The notes under the pieces are model-generated. The model did no database searches, had not been told where the DNA came from, and saw only the letters and a list, made by a program, of their open reading frames with translations. From Candidatus Heimdallarchaeota archaeon (GTDB taxonomy: Archaea > Asgardarchaeota > Heimdallarchaeia > Heimdallarchaeales > Heimdallarchaeaceae), in NCBI GenBank assembly GCA_016839985.1, contig JAEOTG010000079.1, positions 1-10,629 on the forward strand: a DNA stretch of 10,629 nucleotides, written 5' to 3'. The position numbers and the translations under genes were made by a program. This document shows, in pieces, positions 1-5,977 of this stretch. Each line of letters begins with the position of its first letter. Position 1 is the first letter of the stretch.

Positions 1-153
1 CTAGTTTCTACTATGTTGTTTTTTGCAAATAAACTATATTGGAAAAGGAAATTTTTATAATTTTCCACATTGAATATAAAAATTTAGCTTTTTTATAGGA
101 GAATAAAGAAATATTTTTAGATTTTAATGATATATTCATATTGAGGACAAGCA
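1..153 (+). promoter_or_regulatory. Upstream control region of the 154-738 gene
   Basis: No gene is visible here. Two archaeal TATA/BRE-like elements can be seen: GGAAATTTTTATAA at 47-60, and TATAAAAA at 75-82. The first lies inside a perfect 7-bp inverted repeat, TGGAAAA at 40-46 and TTTTCCA at 61-67. A Shine-Dalgarno-like GAGG lies at 143-146. Either TATA box would give a leader of roughly 50-70 nt, consistent with translation using the GAGG site. In such AT-rich DNA these elements can arise by chance. Confidence 0.35.
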
Positions 154-738
154 ATGAGTCAAGAAAAAGAAACTAATGATACTCCCCAAGGAAAGATAAT
201 TTCTCAAAAAAGAAAGCCAGTAAAAAAAGATCTTTTTGTAGAAATGGAAGAAACAGCTTATGAAACATTAAACATACCAAAGAAGAAAATAAAATCAGGA
301 CAATATCTACGCGACTTTTTAAGAGAAACATCAACTTCCGAAGCTGTAACTGAAGCTATACGAGTAACAATTGATGCTTTACTTGATAGTATAGCCGGGG
401 AGATGAAATCTTTGTCAGCAGCTTCTCTTGTACCACATCCTGAAAGTCAAGAGACAAAAGCTATAGTTAGGGGACCTCTAAACAGAGAAGTAGTAAAACG
501 AATTTTAGCTATATTTAGGAAGTATCCTCCTGTTATTAATGATTTACTTGGATCCGATGAAGAGATAAAAGTGCTTGATACAGGCATTGGATTTGTTGTT
601 CTAGAAAACTGTCAAAAGGATAACTATCTTGTAGGGATTGTGCAAAGACAAAAGGATATTGATGAATTATCAAGAAGACTACGACATGTTCAGAATGTTG
701 TTGTTGATAATACTCTCCTCCTAGACGAGATACAATAA
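154..738 (+). CDS. Roadblock/LC7-like domain protein, small
   Basis: A 194-residue soluble protein with no signal peptide or membrane segment. Residues 1-60 are basic and probably flexible (KRKPVKK, then PKKKIK). Residues ~62-190 follow the order helix, strands, helix, strands, helix expected for a roadblock/LC7 fold: a long helix at 62-88, a strand near 101-108, a helix at 110-131, strands at 138-164 and a final helix at 167-188. Its last ~73 residues align by eye with the C-terminus of the protein at 1454-2515. Both share the KYPxVI, LDxGxG and LVGI blocks, with roughly a third of positions identical, so the two are paralogous. Roadblock proteins typically act as dimeric platforms or regulators for small Ras-like GTPases; that role here is inference. 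The ATG start is backed by GAGG at 143-146, 7 nt upstream. The gene ends tail-to-tail with the next one, 9 bp away. The fold call is moderate and the coding call strong. Confidence 0.72.
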   Translation: MSQEKETNDTPQGKIISQKRKPVKKDLFVEMEETAYETLNIPKKKIKSGQYLRDFLRETSTSEAVTEAIRVTIDALLDSIAGEMKSLSAASLVPHPESQETKAIVRGPLNREVVKRILAIFRKYPPVINDLLGSDEEIKVLDTGIGFVVLENCQKDNYLVGIVQRQKDIDELSRRLRHVQNVVVDNTLLLDEIQ

Positions 739-747
739 TCGAAGTAT

Positions 748-1395
748 TTATTGTTCTAAATCAGCTTTGCACTTAGGACATTTATCTTCATTCTTCTTTA
801 TTTCATAAAAACAATTCCAGCATATTTTGCTAGAAGGTTTCTCTAGAGAATAAACTGATATTTTCTCTTTTAATCCTTTTATAAAAAGTACAGATTGATT
901 CTTTCTCGTTTTCCTTTCTCTTGTTGTTATTATGCTAAGAATAAAGTACAACACAATAGCAGTTGAACCTACACCAATTAAAACAAAACTAGGAATTCTC
1001 AAGGAAATTGAACTAAAGAAACTTAAAACGATGAAAGGAACTAGAACTAGTGTTAGGAGTAACAAAATAAGCCATAAACTGTTCCTCAGACCTAAAAACT
1101 CTTTCTTCATCCAATTGTTCAACGAATTAGGAACTAAGGTTTGATTGTAACTTGATTCTATATTCAAGATATTGTTTTCTTCCAAGTCTTCCACTAATAC
1201 AGTAATTCTACCAAGTCCGCTTCTAAAAGATATTGTTAGTTGTTTAGGGTTAGATTGATCTACTTTGTAACCCTTTTTTTCATATTCTTCCTTCAAATAA
1301 TCAAATAACATAGAGATATCTTTGATATTACATCTCAATTCATCAGATTCTAAAATATCTCTTATCTCATTTTGATTTATAATGGCTTTCACCAA
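748..1395 (-). CDS. Two-pass membrane protein with C-terminal zinc ribbon
   Basis: 215 residues, not recognised as a named family. Residues 1-100 form a mixed alpha/beta, cytosolic-looking region with a helix at ~24-42 and strands at ~52-81. Two hydrophobic helices follow, ~106-127 and ~135-157, with a basic stretch after the second (RERKTRK, 159-165). The last 25 residues form a zinc ribbon with CxxC knuckles C192/C195 and C206/C209. Both ends probably face the cytoplasm. The start is ambiguous: TTG at 1395 directly follows an in-frame TAG, and GTG is the next codon (1392), so residue 1 or 2 is the start. AGGT lies 8-11 nt upstream. The gene lies 58 bp downstream of the 1454-2515 gene on the same strand and may be co-transcribed with it. 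No function can be assigned. Zinc ribbons of this type occur in many archaeal membrane proteins as protein- or nucleic-acid-binding modules. Confidence 0.7.
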   Translation of the reverse strand: MVKAIINQNEIRDILESDELRCNIKDISMLFDYLKEEYEKKGYKVDQSNPKQLTISFRSGLGRITVLVEDLEENNILNIESSYNQTLVPNSLNNWMKKEFLGLRNSLWLILLLLTLVLVPFIVLSFFSSISLRIPSFVLIGVGSTAIVLYFILSIITTRERKTRKNQSVLFIKGLKEKISVYSLEKPSSKICWNCFYEIKKNEDKCPKCKADLEQ

Positions 1396-1453
1396 CTAAA
1401 TAACCTAAGAATTACTTAATTAAAGTTACCTAATTGATGATTGGTTTTTGATT

Positions 1454-2515
1454 TTAAAATGAAGTTTTTAAAAACTCGTCAATCATAGTTTTAACAACAG
1501 CTAATCTTTTAGCAATAATAGGGATTTCTTCTTTATTTTTTGTAATGCCAACTAACATTCCACTCTCAGTTTCTTCAAGGATAACTACTCCATCACCTGC
1601 ATCCAATGTCTTTTCTTGAGCACCACTTTCTAATGTTTGTTTAATGACTTCAGGATATTTTGAGAGAATTCCTAAAACAAAATCCGCGTGCTTATCGGAC
1701 ATTCCATAAGTAAGTGTTTCAAGTTTTCCTGTAGCCCCTGTAGCAACAAAACATACACCAGTTTTTGTTGATAATCCCTTAATAACAGATGAAAGTACTC
1801 TCTCAATAGACTGTCTTTTTGTTTCTTCTAAAAGTTGTTGTGTTAATAGAACTTTTTTATCATCCTTCACTTCTACAGGTGCATCTGCTTTTACACCTAC
1901 AAATTCTAGTAGATTTTCTACTTTTCCTGATTCTGCAGGAGTTGATGGTTCATATGTAGGCTGAGATACAGGTTGACTTGGTCTTGAAGGTTGGGTGTGA
2001 CTCACAGTTTCTGCTTGTTCTCTAAGTTCTTGTACAGTAGGAGTATGTGGTTCTGAAACAACAACTTGTTGAGGTTTTTTTGTTGGAAAATAATCATATT
2101 TTATTTGACTTGATGCTCTTTCTGAAATCAGATCTCCCAACTTTTTTATTAGAGCTGTTTGAGATTTGGGTTCCATTTTATCAATAGAACCATAATCCTT
2201 TAGCTGTTCTACTAATTTTTCTTTTATTATACCAATAATCTTTGAAGCTGCATCATCTGGTATGTCAGGTAAAAACATACTTGCTAAAACAATATTATAG
2301 AATATGTTGTAATCAACTCGAAAAACATCATTAATGAGAGAAATTGTGCTTGATTTCTTGAGTTCTTCTCTAGTTTTAGTACTTGTATCAATTACTTGAA
2401 AAACTGTTGAAAAAGGTGTTTGTTGATTTATAACTTTATCAAAAATCATATCCTCTTCTAAAGTAAATAGACTAAAACCAACGAATTTTTCCCAAGGCAA
2501 ATCAAAGTTACTCAT
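1454..2515 (-). CDS. Longin-like (tentative) plus roadblock-like two-domain protein
   Basis: 353 residues in three parts. Residues ~8-135 form an alpha/beta domain: strands at ~11-18 and 23-29, a hydrophobic block at ~65-82, and long helices at ~86-107 and 117-133. This arrangement could be longin- or roadblock-like, but I see no decisive motif. Residues ~145-200 are a Pro/Ser/Thr/Gln-rich linker (e.g. PSRPSQPVSQPTYEP). Residues ~235-350 form a roadblock/LC7-like domain: helix 235-250, beta-hairpin 253-270, helix 273-297, strands 302-325, helix 328-349. This domain is paralogous to the protein at 154-738. The ATG start has GGAG at 2522-2525 on the minus strand, 6 nt upstream, and a TATA-like TTAAATATG at ~2552-2560. 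Roadblock and longin domains are known as GTPase-regulating scaffolds, and Asgard genomes are rich in both. The molecular role here is inference. Confidence 0.7.
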   Translation of the reverse strand: MSNFDLPWEKFVGFSLFTLEEDMIFDKVINQQTPFSTVFQVIDTSTKTREELKKSSTISLINDVFRVDYNIFYNIVLASMFLPDIPDDAASKIIGIIKEKLVEQLKDYGSIDKMEPKSQTALIKKLGDLISERASSQIKYDYFPTKKPQQVVVSEPHTPTVQELREQAETVSHTQPSRPSQPVSQPTYEPSTPAESGKVENLLEFVGVKADAPVEVKDDKKVLLTQQLLEETKRQSIERVLSSVIKGLSTKTGVCFVATGATGKLETLTYGMSDKHADFVLGILSKYPEVIKQTLESGAQEKTLDAGDGVVILEETESGMLVGITKNKEEIPIIAKRLAVVKTMIDEFLKTSF

Positions 2516-2591
2516 TTTCTACTCCTAATCAATTAATAATAAATCCGCATCATATTTAAGACTTTATTGAAGTTCAACAAATTTACTTCTT
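2516..2591 (-). promoter_or_regulatory. Promoter and Shine-Dalgarno of the 1454-2515 gene
   Basis: On the minus strand a TATA-like TTAAATATG (2552-2560) is followed about 40 bp later by the ATG at 2515, giving a predicted leader of roughly 15 nt. GGAG at 2522-2525 sits 6 nt before the ATG and decides this start. The arrangement suggests this gene has its own promoter even though it follows the Glu-rich gene by 76 bp on the same strand. Confidence 0.4.
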
Positions 2592-3761
2592 TTATTTTTT
2601 CTTTTTTTCCTCTCTCTTTTTCGATTTTTTCTCTCTTCTTTCTTTGGATCTCTCCCATTTCTTCCATTTTTTCACATTTTTAGTAGACTCTTGACCAAAA
2701 ATAACTGCTGAATAAGATCTTCCTTCTGTTTGACCAAGATCTCTTACTTGAAATTCCTCTTCTTCTCTTTTTTTTGTTTCCGCTAGCATTTGTTGAATTA
2801 TTTCATCCCTCCTTTTCAATAATTCATCATCTATTTCAGGCGTAACAGCTTCTGGTTCCACCGCAACTTCTGGTTCTGGTTCTGGTTCTACCTCTACTGC
2901 TACTTCTGGTTCTGGTTCTGGTTCTACCTCTACTGCTACTTCTGGTTCTGGTTCTGGTTCTACCTCTACTGCTACTTCAATTTCTGGTTCAATTACTTGC
3001 TCTATAACAGGTTCCAAAATAATTTCTTCCACTTCTAAGGGTATGATGTCTTCTTGAGTAATAGGAACACTTGTGGTTCCATTAATGAAGATCATTCCAT
3101 GCACGTCTTCTGGGATATTCTCAGGTTGAATTTGAACATTTTCATTAATAATAGGGTTAGTAACAATGGGTTGAGTTAGATCAACAGGTTCTAATTCTTT
3201 TATTTGTTCTTCCAAGAAAGGTTCTTCTACAAACACTTCTTCTTTTTCTAAATCTTCTTCAATTTCAACAATCTCTGGTGGTTCTGGTTCTACTTCTACT
3301 TCGAGTGGTTCTGCTTCTACTATATCATCTATTTCTTCTACTTGTATCTCTGTATCTATCTCTTCATCAATGTCTACATCAGCTAGGTCTATTTCAGAGA
3401 CTAAGGTTTCTTTTTCTTCAATCACGGTTTCTTCTTTTGGGAGAGGAATTTGTTCTTGCTCTATTATTTCTTGTATTTCTTCTTGTTCCAATTCTGTTTT
3501 GACTTCTTCTAAATCTTCACCTGAAACAGCTTTTGCTAATCCTATAGTTGCTTCTTCCAAAGCTATCTTTCTTTCTATTTTTTTCTCTTCAGCTATGTCA
3601 GGAGATTCAACAACAGGTTTTTCTAAGATTACCTCATCTACAGATTTTTCTTTCTCTCTTAGCGTTTTTTCTTTCGCTAAATTGTATAAGTATTGGGCAA
3701 ATCGAGTAATGTTCTTTTTATCCCAATCTAGTTTTTCTTTCTCTTCGTTGTTTGAACCCAT
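2592..3761 (-). CDS. Glu-rich low-complexity protein with tandem repeats and basic tail
   Basis: 389 residues, not recognised as a family. The N-terminus (~10-40) is a mixed-charge helix. Residues ~40-300 are dominated by Glu, Val, Ile and Pro with almost no aromatic residues, so they are probably disordered or extended. One less acidic island at ~195-235 (NPIINENVQIQPENIPEDV, then HGMIFINGTTSVP) could be a short folded or binding motif. Residues 263-298 are three exact copies of VAVEVEPEPEPE followed by a shortened VAVEPE. Residues ~310-338 are a charged helix. The last 30 residues are very basic (KKWKKWERSKERREKKSKK). There is no signal peptide or membrane segment. The charge split suggests self-association or binding to a polyanion or basic partner; this is inference only. 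Open reading frames on the plus strand here are codon-bias shadows. The start is ATG at 3761, with two inverted repeats just upstream. The coding call is fairly strong and the function unknown. Confidence 0.65.
   Translation of the reverse strand: MGSNNEEKEKLDWDKKNITRFAQYLYNLAKEKTLREKEKSVDEVILEKPVVESPDIAEEKKIERKIALEEATIGLAKAVSGEDLEEVKTELEQEEIQEIIEQEQIPLPKEETVIEEKETLVSEIDLADVDIDEEIDTEIQVEEIDDIVEAEPLEVEVEPEPPEIVEIEEDLEKEEVFVEEPFLEEQIKELEPVDLTQPIVTNPIINENVQIQPENIPEDVHGMIFINGTTSVPITQEDIIPLEVEEIILEPVIEQVIEPEIEVAVEVEPEPEPEVAVEVEPEPEPEVAVEVEPEPEPEVAVEPEAVTPEIDDELLKRRDEIIQQMLAETKKREEEEFQVRDLGQTEGRSYSAVIFGQESTKNVKKWKKWERSKERREKKSKKREEKKKK
2866..2973. repeat. Three perfect 36-bp tandem repeats
   Basis: Three head-to-tail identical 36-bp units occupy 2866-2901, 2902-2937 and 2938-2973. 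Degenerate partial copies flank them at ~2851-2865 and from 2974. Each unit encodes 12 residues (VAVEVEPEPEPE read on the minus strand), so copy number can change without breaking frame. A diverged relative of the same motif (EVEVEPEPPE) is encoded at ~3275-3310. The lack of any mismatch between copies points to recent slippage or unequal recombination, or to an assembly collapse or expansion. Confidence 0.9.
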
Positions 3762-3972
3762 GAGATAATCACTTATCTGTGACTGTTAGAATCTTCAGTC
3801 ACACTACTTTTTTTGTTTTATTAATCTTTCTTAACTTCTTAGATACTTAAATTCATTTTGTGATTAAATTCTTTTATTTGGGTTTCATTGTAGTTTTTAC
3901 TATAATTATTTTACTTTAGTACTAGCTAATAGAAAACTAAAATTTAATAACTATACAATTTAATATTAATTG
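3762..3972. promoter_or_regulatory. Divergent control region with two abutting inverted repeats
   Basis: This gene-free stretch of ~210 bp separates the Glu-rich gene (-) from the kinase gene (+). Next to the minus-strand start are two perfect dyads: AGATAA/TTATCT (3763-3768 and 3773-3778, 4-nt loop) and TGTGACTG/CAGTCACA (3778-3785 and 3796-3803, 10-nt loop). A minus-strand TATA-like TTAATAAAA at 3816-3824 would place transcription start near 3795, inside the second dyad. The dyads could therefore be repressor operators or, if transcribed, leader hairpins. On the plus strand, AATTTAATAA at 3941-3950, preceded by AGAAAAC, lies at leaderless distance (~26 bp) from the kinase ATG at 3973. I see no small gene here. 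Confidence 0.45.
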
Positions 3973-5019
3973 ATGAGTGAATCTCTGAAACCTTCACTAA
4001 TGCAGCTGTTAAGCTCTTTTTCCTACTATTTAGTAGATGAAGCACGAAAGACAACAGGTAATGATATTCAAGAAGTAAAAATAAATGATCTTGAATATTC
4101 TAAAGCAAGCGGTCGTTTCGGTGATGTATACGTAGTTGATGTTTTTTACTCATCAAATTTCGGGGAACACAAAAGTAAATTAGCTATTAAATTTATAGAA
4201 GAAATCAGTGACGTAATAACTGAAATAAAAAATTCATCTTTTTTAGAGAAGAAGTTTTCAACACGTTCTTTTGTAAAAATACCACGCTATATCTTTGTTA
4301 ATTTAAAAACGCCTACTTTCATAGCCTATGAAGGAATAACAGGTATTAATTATGAAGATGCTATGAACGTTGAGAATAAAAGCTTCTGGGCGGGATATGT
4401 ACTATCTATAATTCATGAAGGTAAACCAAAACCTGTAATAATCGACATCTATGAAGAGCTGTATAGAAGATTAATTTTAGCTGTGTTTGGTGGAGATGAT
4501 GAAGAACAAGAGATTATGGAAAAATCAAAAACATTGATTGATATGGTAGCTTCATCGCAGGGAGGTAGTGATGCTTTTGGAGATTTTCACCAAAGTAATT
4601 TAATGATTAGAACCAGCCCTCAAAATGAGATTGTTAGTATAGCTTTAATTGATCCAACATTTTGGATGCAAGGATCTTTCGATAGATTTGAAGATATTGG
4701 TACATTTTTCGGAAGACAAGTATTTCTAGAATACAGAGAAACTGAATCCCTTGAGAAAACAATTGAAGATATTGAAAAATTCATTGAAGGATATAATGTG
4801 CATCTAAAAGAGATATATGGTGTTCTTCTGGAAGAGATGTATCCGAAAGGTTATCCTCTAGATTTATTTATGTCAACATGGGCAATGATGGATATTATTG
4901 ATAAAACAAATAATTTAAACATTGCTCCAGACCATCCAGACGTCCTATTATTAAAAGAACTTGCATATACTTTCTTAACTGATCAACCAATTGGTAAAGT
5001 TATTAACTCATTTATTTAA
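3973..5019 (+). CDS. APH/choline-kinase-like phosphotransferase (protein-kinase fold)
   Basis: 348 residues from the ATG at 3973; a TTG codon just before it (3970) is an unlikely start. The core of a protein-kinase-like fold of the aminoglycoside/choline kinase (APH) type is visible. It has a nucleotide loop SGRFGDVYVV (46-55), the beta-3 lysine in LAIKF (K73), a hinge YEGITG (119-124), the family's typical AGYVLSIIHEG helix (140-150), the catalytic loop GDFHQSN (203-209; base D204, metal ligand N209) and the metal-binding Asp in LIDPTF (D227). All key residues are present, so it is probably an active kinase. Its substrate could be a small molecule, lipid head group or protein and cannot be told from sequence. 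There is no membrane segment. It is the first gene of a rightward set, 49 bp before the JAMM protease. The fold call is strong and the specificity open. Confidence 0.75.
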   Translation: MSESLKPSLMQLLSSFSYYLVDEARKTTGNDIQEVKINDLEYSKASGRFGDVYVVDVFYSSNFGEHKSKLAIKFIEEISDVITEIKNSSFLEKKFSTRSFVKIPRYIFVNLKTPTFIAYEGITGINYEDAMNVENKSFWAGYVLSIIHEGKPKPVIIDIYEELYRRLILAVFGGDDEEQEIMEKSKTLIDMVASSQGGSDAFGDFHQSNLMIRTSPQNEIVSIALIDPTFWMQGSFDRFEDIGTFFGRQVFLEYRETESLEKTIEDIEKFIEGYNVHLKEIYGVLLEEMYPKGYPLDLFMSTWAMMDIIDKTNNLNIAPDHPDVLLLKELAYTFLTDQPIGKVINSFI

Positions 5020-5068
5020 ATTTGAAGAGTAAGAAATTTAAAGAACGAATGAGAATATTATCTGGAAG
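5020..5068 (+). promoter_or_regulatory. Possible internal promoter before the JAMM gene
   Basis: GAAATTTAAAG at 5033-5043 resembles a BRE plus TATA box and lies about 27 bp before the ATG at 5069, the spacing expected of an archaeal leaderless transcript. The JAMM gene may therefore be expressed both from the upstream kinase promoter and from its own. The signal is weak because AT-rich DNA often yields such strings. Confidence 0.3.
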
Positions 5069-5911
5069 ATGATACACTCCAGCAAATATATTATGATATC
5101 TGCATTTGCTTTAGCTAAGATATTATCAGTTGATGCTTTAGATACTTCCAAAGAATCTGCTGGAGTCTTAATTGGTTATTTTGATGAAAGCAGAAAACAA
5201 CTCGTAATAACAGACTTTGATACAGGAAAACAAAAACAAACCTCAACTTTTGTTATATTAGATGATGAAGCTCTTGTTCAGATTGTTGAAGATTTGCAAA
5301 ATAGAGAAAGAAACGAATCGATTGTAGGCTGGGCGCACACACATCCTTCTTATGGTTGTTTCCTTTCTGGAACAGATAAAAGTACTCAGAGAACATACCA
5401 AAATTTATTCTCACAAGCTGTTGCATTAGTAATTGATCCTTCAAAGTACTATGAGACTTCGCAGCAGAAAGATCTAGAGATTAAATTTTTTAGGTTAATA
5501 GATGACTTTGACTATCGAGCGATTCCTTTTGGGATATATTTTGATGACATAACTAAACATCTTTCAAATTTAGCAGAAATTGATTTGAAATGGGAAATCC
5601 CACAATTAGCTGAAAGTGAGGTTAGAGCTCTACATCAAAAATTAGAATCTGTTGTATCTCCATCATTGTTAGAAAGTGATAAACAGCTTCTACATGGCTT
5701 TGTTGATGTGCTAAGTGAAACTAAGGAGCAATTAGTTGAGAGTGGGGAAGGGAAAGAGATACTTGAAACAATTGATGAAAAATTAAGTGATATATCAGCA
5801 AATGTAAAGCAAATATATAATGAAGAAACATTTAATCTTTATGCAGCTCTAAACATTGTAGCAGTTGTGATAATTGCAATTGCTTGGTTTTTGATAGCTT
5901 ATTTCACTTAA
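5069..5911 (+). CDS. Tail-anchored Rpn11/CSN5-like JAMM (MPN+) metalloprotease
   Basis: 280 residues. Residues ~5-150 form an MPN+/JAMM isopeptidase domain with the full zinc site: E29 (ESAGVLIG), H90 and H92 (AHTHP), S100 and D103 in HTHPSYGCFLSGTD, which is exactly the HxH-x7-S-x2-D spacing. The GCFLSGTD segment and the following STQ and AVALVIDP blocks match eukaryotic Rpn11/CSN5 (GCWLSGVD, NTQ, AVAVVVDP) far better than the bacterial RadC or Mec+ types. Residues ~175-255 are predicted helical. Residues ~256-279 are a single hydrophobic segment ending two residues before the stop, the layout of a tail-anchored protein with the catalytic domain in the cytoplasm. The family cleaves isopeptide bonds of ubiquitin or SAMP-like modifiers, and activity on such a conjugate is inferred. 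The first ATG is kept because residues 6-11 form the domain's first strand. It lies 49 bp after the kinase gene. Confidence 0.85.
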   Translation: MIHSSKYIMISAFALAKILSVDALDTSKESAGVLIGYFDESRKQLVITDFDTGKQKQTSTFVILDDEALVQIVEDLQNRERNESIVGWAHTHPSYGCFLSGTDKSTQRTYQNLFSQAVALVIDPSKYYETSQQKDLEIKFFRLIDDFDYRAIPFGIYFDDITKHLSNLAEIDLKWEIPQLAESEVRALHQKLESVVSPSLLESDKQLLHGFVDVLSETKEQLVESGEGKEILETIDEKLSDISANVKQIYNEETFNLYAALNIVAVVIIAIAWFLIAYFT

Positions 5912-5977
5912 TCAAACTTTTGTGAGAATTTTACATTATTAGAAGAGTTTTTCAAATGATAGTATTCTCAATATTTG

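Noticed and set aside
932..1144. Plus-strand 70-codon open frame
   Set aside because: It lies antisense to the two membrane helices and N-terminal domain of the zinc-ribbon protein and has no coding features of its own.
2851..2990. Possible CRISPR or satellite array
   Set aside because: The 36-bp units abut directly with no unique spacers and are in frame within a coding sequence.
3278..3768. Overlapping plus-strand open frames (74 and 132 codons) opposite the Glu-rich gene
   Set aside because: Their Ser- and Leu-rich composition is the complement of Glu-rich codons on the minus strand; the minus frame is 389 codons long with a coherent start and tail.
3778..3820. Bacterial-type intrinsic terminator (hairpin plus T-rich run) on the plus strand
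   Set aside because: No plus-strand gene lies upstream to be terminated; the hairpin sits in the control region of the minus-strand gene, where an operator or leader role fits better.
3970..3975. TTG codons directly before ATG as starts for the kinase (3970) and likewise CofE (5975)
   Set aside because: ATG is the stronger start and is the next codon in both cases; no Shine-Dalgarno favours the TTG.
5253..5444. Minus-strand 63-codon open frame
   Set aside because: It lies antisense to the JAMM active-site region, which is unmistakably coding on the plus strand.
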